DNA of 64,000 nt, taken from assembly GCA_963722495.1 (NCBI GenBank), contig CAVRND010000027.1, positions 62,001-126,000 of the forward strand, written 5' to 3'. Within the stretch, counting starts at the first letter, position 1; every line of letters starts with the position of its first letter. Positions 24,421 through 35,378 of this stretch are shown here, piece after piece. The notes beneath the pieces were generated by a model, which had not been told where the DNA came from, did no database searches, and was given only the letters and a program-made list of their open reading frames with translations. Made by a program: the position numbers and the translations under genes. Source of the stretch: Hyphomicrobium_A sp963722495 (lineage in GTDB: Bacteria; Pseudomonadota; Alphaproteobacteria; Rhizobiales; Hyphomicrobiaceae).

Positions 24421-25363
24421 TGCCGGGCCTTCCACCGCCAGCTGACGCAGCATGCGCTGCTCTACACCGAGATGGTGACCGCGCCGGCCATCCTGCACGG
24501 CGACCGCGCGCGGCTGCTCGGCATGAGCGACATCGAGCATCCCGTGGCGCTGCAACTCGGCGGCTCCGACCCGGGCGCGCTCGCCGAGGCGGCGGCGATC
24601 GGCGAGGCGTTCGGCTACGACGAGATCAACCTCAATGTCGGCTGCCCCTCCGACCGCGTGCAGGAGGGCCGCTTCGGCGCCTGCCTGATGGCGGAGCCGG
24701 AGCTTGTCGCCGCCTGCGTCGCGGCCATGCAGCGGCAGCGTCAAGGTGCCGGTCACCGTCAAATGCCGCATCGGCATCGACGAGCAGGATAGCGAGCGCG
24801 ACCTGCAGCGCTTCATCGACGTCGTCGCCGGCGCCGGCGTGCGCACCTTCATCGTGCATGCGCGCAAGGCGTGGCTGCAGGGGCTGTCGCCGAAGCAGAA
24901 CCGCGAGGTGCCGCCGCTCGACTACGCGCGCGTCTATCGCCTGAAGGCCGCGCATCCCGAACTCACCATCGTCATCAACGGCGGCATCGCCGACCTCGAC
25001 GAAGCAGCGGCGCACCTGCAGCACGTCGACGGCGTCATGCTCGGCCGCGCCGCCTACCAGACGCCTTACATCCTGGCCGAGGTCGACCGCCGCTTCTTCG
25101 ACGCCGAGCGCCGGCGTGCCGACGCGCGCCGAGGCGATCGAGGGGCTTCTGCCGCACATCGAGCGCCACCTCGCCGCCGGTGGACGGCTCAACAACGTCG
25201 TGCGCCACGTGCTCGGGCTCTATCACGGCGAGCCGCGCGCGCGCGCTGTTCCGCCGTCACTTGAGCGAGAACGCGCCGCGCGACGGCGCCAGCCTCGCGA
25301 CGCTCATCGAGGCGGTCTCGCATCGCCGACCCGAGCTGGCGTCCGCTGGCGGCGGCGGAATAG
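24361..25363 (+). CDS. dusA: tRNA-dihydrouridine(20/20a) synthase DusA (frame changes)
   Basis: FMN enzyme that reduces U20/U20a of tRNA. Signatures: FSVAPMMDWTDRHCRAF at the N-terminus, EMVTAPA, LQLGGSDP, YDEINLNVGCPSDRVQ with the catalytic Cys, then (next frame) VKVPVTVKCRIGID, TFIVHARKAWLQGLSPKQNR and VINGGI. Each of four frame changes (near 24731, 25106, 25240, 25341) resolves by removing one base, and the corrected frame ends at TAG 25361-25363 just before the next gene. The start used is GTG 24361. The 5' end has AT-richer codons than the rest, see the junction feature. Probably intact in the organism. Confidence 0.85.
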
Positions 25364-25378
25364 GGAGCCGCGACACCC

Positions 25379-26216
25379 ATGGTCCTCGGCCTCCCCGCGG
25401 GCGAGATCGCGCTGCTCATCGCCGCGCTGCTCGTTGCCGGGGTCGTCGCCGGCTTCCTCGCCGGGTCTGCTCGGCATCGGCGGCGGCGGCGTGCTCGTCC
25501 CGGTGCTCTACGAGGTCTTCCGCGTTCTCGACGTCGATCCGGCCATCCGCATGCACCTGGTGCTCGGCACGACGCTCGCCATCATCCTGCCGACCTCGCT
25601 CAAGTCGTTCGCCGGACACCGCGCGCGCGGCTCGGTCGACATGCCGCTGCTACGAAGCGCGTGGCGCCGTGTGATCGTCGCCGGCGTCGTCGTCGGCATG
25701 CTGACGGCCAAGGCACGCCAGCGGCGACGCGCTCAAGTGGGTGTGGGTCATCGGCCGCGACGCTGATCGCCATCAAGATGGCGCTTCGGCCGCGAGGACT
25801 GGCGGCTCGCCGATCAGCTGCCGCCGTTCCCCTGGCCGCAGCTCGGCGCCTCGGCCATCGGCTTCATCTCGACCCTGATGAGCATCGGCGGCGCGACGTT
25901 CGTCGTGCCGCTGCTGACGCTCTACGGCAAGCCGATCCTCACTGCCGTGGCGACGGCGAGCGGCACGGGCCCGTTGATCGCGCTGCCGGGCGTCATCGGC
26001 TTTGCCTGGGCCGGGTGGGGCGCGGAAGGGCTGCCGCCGTTGTCGGTCGGCTTCGTCAACCTGCTCGGGCTGGTCATCGTCGCGCCGCTCAGCGTGTGGG
26101 CGGCGCCCTACGGCGTGCGCCTGGCGCACAGGATCCCGCGCCGCACGCTGGAGCTGTGCTTCGCCGCGTTCCTCGCCAGCATCTCGATCCGCTTCCTGAT
26201 CGACCTGCTGCTCTGA
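25379..26216 (+). CDS. TauE/SafE-family sulfite exporter-like permease (frame changes)
   Basis: About 278 residues after removing four extra bases (near 25466, 25714, 25753, 25788). Hydrophobic helices carry family motifs: AGVVAGFLAG-LLGIGGGGVL, PVLYEVFRVLDVDPAIRMHL, ISTLMSIGGATFVVPLLTLY, ATASGTGPLIALPGVIGFAW and FLASISIRFLIDLLL at the end. Members move sulfite, sulfoacetate or other small organic anions; the substrate is not evident. It starts 15 bp after the corrected dusA stop, so the two may be co-transcribed. Confidence 0.82.
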
Positions 26217-26228
26217 GCGCGACGCGTC

Positions 26229-27736
26229 TTAAGCGACGATCTTCTGATTGTACTCGCCGACTGCCGGGTGCTTCGACAGCTCGCGGTCGATGTCGGCGAA
26301 GATCGCCTTCATGTTGGCTTCCGACACCGGGCTCTCGACGACGACGACGAGCTCCGGCTTGTTCGATGAGGCGCGCACCAGACCCCAGGTGCCGTCCTCG
26401 AGCGTGACGCGCACGCCGTTGACGGTGACGAGATCGCGGATCTTCTGGCCGGCGACGGTGCCGCCGTCGGCGGCGAGCTTCTGTGTAGTGCGCGACCACC
26501 TTGTCGACGATGCCGTACTTCTTCTCGTCGTCGCAGTGCGGCGACATGGTCGGCGACTGATAGGTCTTCGGCAGCTCGCGCTTCAGGTCGGCCATGGTCT
26601 TGCCCTCGGCGCGCTCGAGCATGTCGCATACCGCCAGAGCCGGCGACGAGGCCATCGTCGTAGCCGCGCCCGAGCGGCGGCTGGAAGAAGAAGTGCCCGC
26701 TCTTCTCGAAGCCGACCAGCGCCTTCTGCTCGAAGGTGTAGCGCTTCATGTAGGAGTGGCCGGTCTTCCAGTAGAGCGCCTTGGCGCCGTTGGCCTGCAG
26801 CACCGGATCGGTCATGAACAGGCCGGTCGACTTCACGTCGGCGACGAACACCGCGTTCTTGAAGCGGGCGGAGATATCGCGCGCCAGCATGACGCCGACG
26901 GTGTCGGCGAAGATCTCGTGCCCCTCGTTGTCGACGACGCCGCAGCGGTCGCCGTCGCCGTCGAAGCCGAGGCCGACGTCGGCCTTGTGCTTCACCACCG
27001 CCGCCGCGATGGCGTGCAGCATCTCCATGTCCTCGGGGTTCGGATTGTAGCGCGGGAAGGTGTAGTCGAGCTCGGCGTCGAGCGGCACCACCTCGCAGCC
27101 GATGGCTTCGAGAACCTTCGGCGCGAAGGCGCCTGCCGTGCCGTTGCCGCACGCGGCGATGACCTTGAGCGGGCGCTTCAGCTTCGGACGGTCGGTCAGC
27201 GCCTTCATGTAGCGCTCGGCCATGTCGGGCACGAAAATGTAGCGCCCGCCGTCGGCCGTCTTGTACGTGCCGCCGAGGACGATCTCCTTCAGGCGGCTCA
27301 TCTCGTCGGGGCCGAAGGTGAGCGGGCGCGCCATGCCCATCTTGATGCCGGTCCAGCCGTTGTCGTTGTGCGAGGCGGTGACCATGGCGACGCCTTCGAC
27401 GTCGAGATCGAACTGGGCGAAGTAGGCCATCGGCGACAGCGCCAGGCCGATGTCGTGCACCTCGCAGCCGCCGGCCAGCAGGCCGTTGATCAGCGCCTGC
27501 TTCACCGAGGCCGAGTAGGAGCGGTAGTCGTGGCCGACGACGAGACGCTTCTTGACGCCGCGCTCGTCGAACAGCGTCGCCATGCCGAGGCCCACCGCAG
27601 TGAGGCCCATCAGGTTGATCTCTTCGGGGAAGAGCCAGCGCGCATCGTACTCGCGAAAGCCGGTCGGCTTGACCAGCGGGAAGCGTTCGAAATCGGCGGT
27701 GTTGGGCTTCAGATCGGAGCGCGGACGCGGCAGCAT
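26229..27736 (-). CDS. Phosphomannomutase/phosphoglucomutase (two frame changes)
   Basis: About 502 residues of the AlgC-type alpha-D-phosphohexomutase family, which interconverts hexose 1- and 6-phosphates for polysaccharide and LPS precursors. The phosphoserine loop is VTASHNDNGWTGIK (TASHND rather than TASHNP), the metal loop GLGFDGDGDRCGVVD and the sugar loop FEKSGHFFF. The C-terminal phosphate-binding domain reads GVRVTLEDGTWGLVRASSNK. Near 26640 one extra base shifts the frame between YDDGLVA and ALAVCDMLERAEGK; near 26485 another sits between VVAHYT and QKLAADGGT. Ends 12 bp from the convergent TauE gene. Confidence 0.87.
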
Positions 27737-27859
27737 GTGATTATCCCCTTGGCGGGCCGGCGGATCGGTCGGCAGGTGTAAACGCCGGCGCGCGGAGAGT
27801 CGATCCTGCGGCCCTCTGCCCTATAGACGCACGACGACGATCGAAGCGTGTTCGCGCGC

Positions 27860-28408
27860 CTATTCCTGCATCACGAGCCGGCCGGAGCGCATGTCGAAGC
27901 GCGACAGCCGGCTCAGGAAGCTCATGCCGAGCAGCGAGGTCTTGAGGCGGCCGCGTTCGGCGACGGCGGCGGGAACGTTGCGCACGGTGATGTCGCCGAT
28001 CGAGACGCGATCGAGGGTGACGGGGGCGACGCGCGCGACGCCGTTCGCGGTGGAGACCGCGCGCGTGAAATCGCTGTCGCTCAGCGGAATGCCGGCGCGC
28101 TCGGCGTCCTCGTAGCTCAGCGCCACCATGGTGGCGCCGGTGTCGATCATGACCTCGATGGCGCGGCCGTTGACGTCGGCCTCGGCATTGAAGTGGCCGT
28201 TGTCCTGCGCCTCGATCTCGACGACGGAGCCGATGGTTGCCGGCTTCGGCGAGGCCGCGGTGCGCTGCGGGCCGCTTCGCTCCTGCTACATCGGCCGATG
28301 TCGGCAGGCCGAGCATTCGCTCGGCGCCGACTTCAGCGTCTCGAAGTGCGAGAAAGCCGCGATGCCGATGACGGCGACGACCGTCCAGCTCGCTGCTTCA
28401 CGCAACAT
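27860..28408 (-). CDS. TIGR02281-type retropepsin-like aspartic protease, first copy (frame change)
   Basis: A membrane-anchored single-lobe aspartic protease. The catalytic motif is VMIDTGATMVALS; the C-terminal motif is LLGMSFLSRLSRFD. The N-terminal part (LREAASWTVVAVIGIAAFSH, one membrane helix) lies in a neighbouring frame that stops near 28287; from there the frame joins to ATIGSVVEIEAQDNGHFN and onwards. At least one indel near 28290-28300 separates them, and the linker is not fully resolved. The domain is similar to the adjacent gene at 28481. Substrate unknown. Confidence 0.7.
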
Positions 28409-28480
28409 TGTCTGGTGCCCGGGATTCAAAGCCATTTCTGGAATGCAGCTCTCGGAAGCTGCGGCCATCGGCGCGCGACG

Positions 28481-29189
28481 CTAGCCCCTCAGCGTCAGGT
28501 AATCCTTAGCGAACTCATAGGATCGCAAACGCCTTAAGAAACTCATACCGAGCAAGTTTTCCTTAACGCTTCCGGGCCGCGCGACGAGCGCATCGACGTT
28601 GCGGATGACGAGCGGGCCGACGGCGAGCGTGCGCAGCCGCACCGCCGCCGCGTAGGCCATGCCGTTCGCGGTATCGACGGCGACCGTATAGGAAAGCTTT
28701 TTGAGGTCGACGCCGGCCCGCTCGGCGTCGTCCGGCTTCAGCACGACGGACGAGGCGCCGGTATCGACCATCAGCGTCATCGACTGCCCGTTGACCGAGG
28801 CGCGCACGGCAAAATGTCCGTCGATGCGGCGGCGAACGCGCACGGCGCGCTCGCCTTCCTCGTTGGTCTCGACGGCCACGATCTGGCCCGAGGGCATCGA
28901 GCTCGCCGCCGACGCGATCGACGACCGCCGACAGCTCCTCGCGGTACGAGTAGCCGGCGACGAGGCCGAAGCCGATGGCGAGCCATGTGAGGATGTAGCG
29001 TATTGCCTGCATCGGGCGTGTGCGTTCGTCGTTGGCGAGGCTGATGATGTAGATCGTCGCCAGCAGCAGGCCGGCCGCGATCGTCACGATCTCGCCGGTG
29101 CTGAGGCCGGAAAGGACATCGGGGCCGCCGCGAAGAACCAGAAACACGCCGGCGCCGATCAGCAACGCCAGCACGGTCCACGCCCTCAT
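28481..29189 (-). CDS. TIGR02281-type retropepsin-like aspartic protease, second copy (frame change)
   Basis: About 235 residues after one extra base near 28895 is removed (before it VVDRVGGEL, after it MPSGQIVAVETNEEG). Two or three N-terminal membrane helices (TVLALLIGAGVFLVLRGG, IVTIAAGLLLATIYIISLAN, ILTWLAIGFGLVAGYSYR) precede the protease domain with catalytic LMVDTGASSVVLK and the LLGMSFLRRLRSYEF motif. The start overlaps the stop of the DUF1289 gene (ATGA). Tandem arrangement with the first copy suggests duplication; the two differ in N-terminal topology. Confidence 0.8.
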
Positions 29190-29392
29190 CGGCCCTCGCC
29201 CTCCAAGAGCTCAGCTATGCGAGCCGGCAATTGCGCCATGACAAGGCGCCGTTCGGCGCTCGACATCGAAGACCATCTGGCGATTTCGGCAAGCGAACGG
29301 CCGCAGCCGCAACACAGACCGGTCTCGCGGTCGATGTCGCAGATTTTGACGCAGGGGGTTTCGATCCCGGTTGGGCTGGCGGCGTTGCTCAC
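29186..29392 (-). CDS. DUF1289 family small Cys-rich protein
   Basis: 68 residues. The conserved core is TPCVKICDIDRETGLCCGCG followed by RSLAEIARWSSMSSAERR, with four or five Cys likely to bind a metal or Fe-S cluster. This matches DUF1289, common in proteobacteria, of unknown function. Overlaps the downstream aspartic protease gene by four bases, so the pair is translationally coupled. Confidence 0.88.
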   Translation of the reverse strand: MSNAASPTGIETPCVKICDIDRETGLCCGCGRSLAEIARWSSMSSAERRLVMAQLPARIAELLEGEGR

Positions 29393-29455
29393 GCCCCGTA
29401 TGTAGCGCCGGCTTGTGCGGAGTACAACGAGGCGTCGCGCGGCGAAGTGCGGCCG

Positions 29456-31084
<1,629 letters not shown>

Positions 31085-31347
31085 GCATGACCGGAATGGA
31101 GCGGCCGGAAGGCGGCGGCTCAGATAGTTCTACCTAAATCTCGGCAGAATTTCCTAACTAAGTGTTTATCAATAAAGATTTCGCAAACATGTGCGGATGC
31201 AACCGGCGCTCTCCCCAGGAAATCCGGGCTTGCGGGCATTGTCGTCGCGGGAAGTCGCCGTTACGGTCCTGCCCCGATGCGGACCTCAAACACGCCGACC
31301 GGCCAGATGCACACCAGGGCGCATATGCACTTCGATTCGAGGTGCAT

Positions 31348-32091
31348 ATGAAGCTCACCATCGTCGGCTCGGGGGACGCCTTCGGCTCCGGCGGGCGCCT
31401 GCAGACGTGCTTTCACGTCGCTTCAGGCAACGAACAGTTTCTTATCGACTGCGGCGCCACCACGCTGATCGGCATGCAACGCCTCGGACTCGATCCCGAT
31501 CGCGTCTCGACCATCCTCATCTCTCACCTGCATGGCGACCACTTCGCCGGCCTCGTCTGGTGGATGCTGCACGCCCACTACGTGACGGGTCGCACCGCGC
31601 CCCTGACGATCGCCGGGCCGGCGGGCATTGCGCAGCGTTTCGCCGCCGCTGCCGAGGCGCTGTTTCCCAAGTCGACCGAGATCGAGCGGAAGTTTGAAAT
31701 GAACTTCGTCGAGTATGAGGAGCGCGTGCCGCTCGACATCGGCGTCGTGCGCGTCACGCCGTTCGAGGTGCTGCATCCATCGGGCGCACCGCCCTACGCG
31801 TTGCGGATCGAGGACGGCGGCAAGGTGTTGAGCTTCTCCGGCGACACCAAGTGGGTCGACAGCCTGCTGCCGGCGGCCAATGGCGCTGATCTCTTCATCT
31901 CAGAGTGCTTCGGCTTCAGCGAGCAGGTCGGGCACCACATGACCTGGCGCGACATCGAGCGCAACATCGACCGGCTCGGCGCGCGGCGCGTGCTCCTCTC
32001 GCACATGGGCCTCGAGATGCTGGCCAATCGCCAGCTCGTCAGAGACCCACGCGTGGTGCTGGCCGAGGACGGCATGCAGATCGACATCTGA
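31348..32091 (+). CDS. MBL-fold metallohydrolase (RNase Z/arylsulfatase-like)
   Basis: 247 residues from ATG 31348; GAGG lies six bases upstream, so the longer open frame back to 31162 is not used. Metal motif SHLHGDH (H60, H62, D64, H65), with further ligands likely His in EVLHPSG and Asp in FSGDTKW, and the terminal His in LLSHMGLEML. The N-terminus LTIVGSGDAFGSGGRLQTCF is typical of the RNase Z-like branch, but it is too short for RNase Z itself. A phosphodiesterase or thioesterase role is likely; the substrate is unknown. Confidence 0.87.
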   Translation: MKLTIVGSGDAFGSGGRLQTCFHVASGNEQFLIDCGATTLIGMQRLGLDPDRVSTILISHLHGDHFAGLVWWMLHAHYVTGRTAPLTIAGPAGIAQRFAAAAEALFPKSTEIERKFEMNFVEYEERVPLDIGVVRVTPFEVLHPSGAPPYALRIEDGGKVLSFSGDTKWVDSLLPAANGADLFISECFGFSEQVGHHMTWRDIERNIDRLGARRVLLSHMGLEMLANRQLVRDPRVVLAEDGMQIDI

Positions 32092-32224
32092 GAGCCGCAC
32101 GCATGTCGCGCCATGGAGGGCGGTTGTAGAAACGAATTACGCAAACAGCCCTTGACGTAGATCGATTTCGTGCGCCTAGTGCCCCAAGCGCGAAATTTCA
32201 GAACATTATTTCAGCGGCCCGCCG

Positions 32225-32743
32225 ATGCTCGACGAAATGGACGTCAAGATTCTGCGCATTCTGCAAGAGGACTGCACCCGCCCGGTAGCCGACATCGGCA
32301 AGGAGGTCGGTCTCTCCACCACGCCCTGTTGGCGGCGCATCCAGAAGCTGGAGGAGGCGGGGGTCGTGCAGCGGCGCGTCGCCATCCTCGATGCGCACAA
32401 GGTCAACGCCGGCGTCACCGTCATCGTGTCGATCAAGACCGACCAGCACAGCCTCACGTGGCTCGAGCGCTTCCACAAGGCGGTGGCGGACTTTCCCGAG
32501 GTCGTCGAGTTCTACCGCATGTCGGGCGATGTCGATTATTTGCTGCGCGTCGTCGTGCCCGACATCGAGGCCTACGACGCGTTCTACAAGCGGCTGATCG
32601 CACGCATCGAGATCGCCAAGGTCTCGTCGGCCTTCGCCATGGAGCAGATCAAGTACACTACGGCCCTGCCGATGCAATTCGCGCGCAGCAACGCCGGCGA
32701 GGCGGGGGCCTCAGATGGCGATGAAAAACGCCGAAAGCGCTAG
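32225..32743 (+). CDS. Lrp/AsnC family transcriptional regulator
   Basis: 172 residues. N-terminal winged helix (LDEMDVKILRILQEDCTRPV, DIGKEVGLSTTPCWRRIQKL, GVVQRRVAILD) and C-terminal RAM ligand domain (VIVSIKTDQ, VVEFYRMSGDVDYLLRVVVP, VSSAFAMEQIKYTTALP). The family binds amino acids and forms octamers. The ATG lies at the end of a 130-bp gap with an AT-rich promoter-like stretch. The 3' end overlaps the convergent MAPEG gene by 33 bp. The regulated genes cannot be named; no amino-acid pathway is adjacent. Confidence 0.92.
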   Translation: MLDEMDVKILRILQEDCTRPVADIGKEVGLSTTPCWRRIQKLEEAGVVQRRVAILDAHKVNAGVTVIVSIKTDQHSLTWLERFHKAVADFPEVVEFYRMSGDVDYLLRVVVPDIEAYDAFYKRLIARIEIAKVSSAFAMEQIKYTTALPMQFARSNAGEAGASDGDEKRRKR

Positions 32744-33106
32744 GCAGGTGAGCGCCGCGATGGCGATGGCGGCGATGGTCATCGCCATTCCATAAGTACG
32801 CAAGCGCATCATCGGTGGCGACTGCGAAACTCCATACGCGTGGATGATGCGCCCTGCCACCAGCACGATGCCGGAGGCGTGCAGCAGCAGGTTAGGTGGC
32901 GCCATGCTTTCGGCCAGCGCCATCAGCAACAGCGCGAAGGGCACGTACTCGGCGAAGTTGGCATGCACGCGCATGCGGCGCAGCAGCTCGAAGTCCTCGC
33001 CGTGCCCGAACTCGACCCGCCGCTCGCGCCGCCAGCCGATCACGCGCACGCTGAGAAACAGGAACAGCCCCGCGAGCAGCGCTGCATAAAAAGCGGTGAT
33101 CGGCAT
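32711..33106 (-). CDS. MAPEG family membrane protein
   Basis: 131 residues from ATG 33106. Four membrane helices with MAPEG features: FYAALLAGLFLFLSVRVIGW, RRMRVHANFAEYVPFALLLM (the RxHxNxxEy motif for glutathione binding), LLLHASGIVLVAGRIIHAYG and MAMTIAAIAIAALTCLALSA. Members are microsomal glutathione transferase-like. The frame continues upstream to 33286, but that part is basic and shows no domain. Convergent overlap with lrp. Confidence 0.88.
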   Translation of the reverse strand: MPITAFYAALLAGLFLFLSVRVIGWRRERRVEFGHGEDFELLRRMRVHANFAEYVPFALLLMALAESMAPPNLLLHASGIVLVAGRIIHAYGVSQSPPMMRLRTYGMAMTIAAIAIAALTCLALSAFFIAI

Positions 33107-33398
33107 CGTCGATTGATCCACGTACGGCGAGCGTTGGCCCAACCTAGCATTCGATTCCGTCCGTCGGGGTCGTGCCGGACGCCCGCAGGCGTGCAAAATC
33201 GTTTGACAACCACAAGTTGCGATAGCAGTAGCACGCGTTAAGTGCATACTTTTGGCGATTTCAATCAGGTTCGTTGCGCGTGTCACAGCCCGTTGTCGCT
33301 GACGAATGATGCCGGCTCGGCCTTGGCTGTAGCACCCAGTTGCCTGGATTGTCTGCGGCGATGAAGTGTCCGGCGCGCGGCATACGTCGCGCGCCGGC

Positions 33399-33818
33399 TC
33401 AAGCGCCGATGATCTTGACGAGGACGCGCTTCTTCCGGCCGCCGTCGAACTCGCCGTAAAAAATCTGCTCCCAGGGGCCGAAGTCGAGCTTGCCGCCAGT
33501 GACGGCGACGACGACCTCGCGCCCCATCACCTGCCGTTTGAGGTGCGCGTCGGCATTGTCCTCGCCGGTGCGGTTGTGGTGGTACTGGCTCACCGGCGCG
33601 TGCGGCGCCAGCTTCTCGAGCCACACGTCGTAGTCGTGGTGGAGCCCGCGCTCGTCGTCGTTGATGAATACCGAGGCGGTGATGTGCATCGCGTTAACCA
33701 GTGCCAGCCCCTCCTTGATGCCGCTCTCGCGCAGGCAGGCTTTCACCTCGGGCGTGATGTTGACGAAGGCCCGGCGCCCCTCGATGTCGAACCACAACTC
33801 CTTGCGATAGGACTTCAT
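33399..33818 (-). CDS. YjbQ/UPF0047 family protein
   Basis: 139 residues, the usual family length. Conserved motifs: INDDERGLHHDYDVWLEKLA, YHHNRTGEDNADAHLKRQVM and GKLDFGPWEQIFYGEFDGGR. The conserved His, Asp and Glu form a metal site; members are annotated as secondary thiamine-phosphate synthase enzymes on weak evidence, and the cellular role is not established. It follows the dehydrogenase gene by 16 bp on the same strand. Confidence 0.92.
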   Translation of the reverse strand: MKSYRKELWFDIEGRRAFVNITPEVKACLRESGIKEGLALVNAMHITASVFINDDERGLHHDYDVWLEKLAPHAPVSQYHHNRTGEDNADAHLKRQVMGREVVVAVTGGKLDFGPWEQIFYGEFDGGRKKRVLVKIIGA

Positions 33819-33834
33819 CGCCGCGCCTCGCGCT

Positions 33835-34722
33835 TCAAGTCTTCGCCTTGTCCGGCTTCAGCAGCGCGATGAGGCTCGAGGTATCCCAGCGGCCGCCGCC
33901 CATCGCCTGCACCTTGGCGTAGAATTCGTCGACGAGCGCCGTGACGGGTAGGCTCGCTCCGTTGCGCCGCGCCTCGCCGAGGCAGATGGCGAGGTCCTTG
34001 CGCATCCAGTCGACGGCAAAGCCGAAATCGAACTTGCCCTCGTGCATGGTCTTCCAGCGGTTGTCCATTTGCCAGGACTGCGCGGCGCCCTTGGAGATGG
34101 TCTGCACGACGAGGTCGAGATCGAGGCCCGCAGCCTCGGCAAACGCGATCGCCTCCGACAGGCCCTGCAGCAGTCCCGCGATGGCGATCTGATTGACCAT
34201 CTTGGTGAGCTGGCCGGCGCCCGAAGGACCGATGCGGTTCACGGCGCGCGCGTAGGTCTCGATCAAAGGTTTGGCGTAAGCGAACGGCTCCTCGTCGCCG
34301 CCGACCATCACCGTGAGCGTCCCGCCCTGCGCCCCCGCCTGGCCGCCCGAGACCGGCGCGTCGAGAAACGCGATGCCGCGCGCGCGCCCGGCCGCGTTGA
34401 GCTCGCGCGCCACCTCCGCCGAAGCGGTCGTGTGATCGACGAAGGTTGCGCCCGCGCGCATGCCCTTGAAGGCGCCGTTCTCTCCCGTCGTCACCGAGCG
34501 CAGGTCGTCGTCGTTGCCGACGCAGCAGAAAACGAGGTCAGCGCTCAGCGCGGCCGCCGCGGGCGTCTCCGCCGTACGCCCGCCGCCATACTCGGCGACC
34601 CAGGCGGCGGCCTTCGCCGGGCTGCGGTTGTAGACGGTGATGTCGTGACCGCCCTTCTTGAAGAGGTGCCCGGCCATGGGGAAGCCCATCACGCCGAGGC
34701 CGATCCACGCCACCCTCGCCAT
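33835..34722 (-). CDS. NAD(P)-dependent beta-hydroxyacid dehydrogenase (HIBADH/GarR-like)
   Basis: 295 residues. Rossmann motif WIGLGVMGFPMAGHL at the N-terminus, substrate motif FLDAPVSGGQAGAQGGTLTV, and the catalytic Lys in GAGQLTKMVNQIAIAG. Residues near DKAKT end the protein. The family oxidises 3-hydroxyisobutyrate or reduces tartronate semialdehyde; the sequence does not settle which. Same operon as yjbQ. Confidence 0.9.
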   Translation of the reverse strand: MARVAWIGLGVMGFPMAGHLFKKGGHDITVYNRSPAKAAAWVAEYGGGRTAETPAAAALSADLVFCCVGNDDDLRSVTTGENGAFKGMRAGATFVDHTTASAEVARELNAAGRARGIAFLDAPVSGGQAGAQGGTLTVMVGGDEEPFAYAKPLIETYARAVNRIGPSGAGQLTKMVNQIAIAGLLQGLSEAIAFAEAAGLDLDLVVQTISKGAAQSWQMDNRWKTMHEGKFDFGFAVDWMRKDLAICLGEARRNGASLPVTALVDEFYAKVQAMGGGRWDTSSLIALLKPDKAKT

Positions 34723-34767
34723 TCGTCCACTCCGTCTTCTGCGTATGCCGAGCGATTAGCACCGGCT

Positions 34768-34840
34768 CGTGTGATGATCGAGAAATTCGCCACCTTCAGC
34801 TGCTGGGTGCCGAGCGAATTTCTCGATCTGAATCACACTA
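34768..34840. repeat. Palindromic element A
   Basis: Arms GATCGAGAAATTCGC (34776-34790) and GCGAATTTCTCGATC (34814-34828) are perfect inverse complements around a 23-nt loop; beyond them GTGTGAT and ATCACAC extend the stem, separated by a small asymmetric bulge. The element ends with ACTAG. No T-tract follows, so it is not an obvious terminator. Confidence 0.7.
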
Positions 34841-34852
34841 GCAAGTCCATGA

Positions 34853-34932
34853 TTCTAGTGTCCCTCATGATTCCGAAGTTCGCTCCCGATGCCAGCCGCG
34901 AACTCCGGCGAACTTCGGAATCGGGACACTAG
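34853..34932. repeat. Palindromic element B, related to A
   Basis: Outer arms CTAGTGTCCC (34855-34864) and GGGACACTAG (34923-34932) and inner arms ATTCCGAAGTTCGC (34870-34883) and GCGAACTTCGGAAT (34908-34921) are inverse complements, with a 5-nt TCATG bulge on one side. It resembles element A in its GAT.C.GAA.TTCGC core. Size, palindromy and flanking CTAG suggest a short non-autonomous repeat. Confidence 0.7.
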
Positions 34933-34945
34933 CCGCGGCGCACAG

Positions 34946-34979
34946 AAAAAAGGCCCCGGGTCCGTTGGGATCCGAGGCC
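34946..34979 (-). terminator. Intrinsic terminator of the small membrane protein gene
   Basis: On the minus strand GGCCTCGGATCC pairs with GGACCCGGGGCC (G-U pairs at two positions) around a short CAAC loop, followed by six T. It lies 50 bp after the stop of the 62-residue gene and faces the correct way. Confidence 0.8.
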
Positions 34980-35028
34980 GAGGAGATAGAGATTTTCTGG
35001 GGGGAGAGTGCCGTGTCGTAGCGGTGGG

Positions 35029-35217
35029 CTAGCCCGCCGTTACGTAGTTGAGATGAGAGACGCCGTGTTCGCCGATCTGGCGGTCCGCCTGCTGGCTGCG
35101 GGCCGTTGTCAGGGTCGCTACAAGAAGAATGCCAGTAACCAGGAATAGGACCAGCGCACCGGTGCGGGTCCAGGCCGGCTTCGGTCCGTTCTGCATTTGG
35201 ATCGCCTGAAGGTTCAT
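35029..35217 (-). CDS. Small single-pass membrane protein
   Basis: 62 residues, ATG at 35215-35217 with AAGGG seven bases upstream and an intrinsic terminator after the stop, so it is very likely a real single-gene unit. One membrane helix (TGALVLFLVTGILLVATLTT) is followed by a polar tail (RSQQADRQIGEHGVSHLNYV). Function unknown. The upstream region has a TATAATAG box near 35270, a promoter candidate. Confidence 0.7.
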   Translation of the reverse strand: MNLQAIQMQNGPKPAWTRTGALVLFLVTGILLVATLTTARSQQADRQIGEHGVSHLNYVTAG

Positions 35218-35378
35218 AATCGTACCCTTAGGGGGCCAGTGTCTGCGATTGGATTGAGAGTTCTGTAACCTATAATAGATCGTTAGTCTAACCGCATATC
35301 GGCAGATGGATAACGGGAGGGTTGCAGATTTAACGAAGTATTTACGAGTTGGGCGCGCCGCCGCGATTGAAGCGCGTC

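Larger units (their letters stand above)
34723..35028. other. Intergenic region with two palindromic elements and a terminator
   Basis: Contains two long inverted repeats (34768-34840, 34853-34932) and the terminator of the downstream small membrane gene (34946-34979), annotated separately. No coding capacity is visible. Confidence 0.6.

Noticed and set aside
26594..27781. 395-residue plus-strand frame antisense to phosphomannomutase
   Set aside because: Val/Glu/Arg-rich translation typical of an antisense frame in GC-rich DNA; the opposite strand encodes a clear enzyme.
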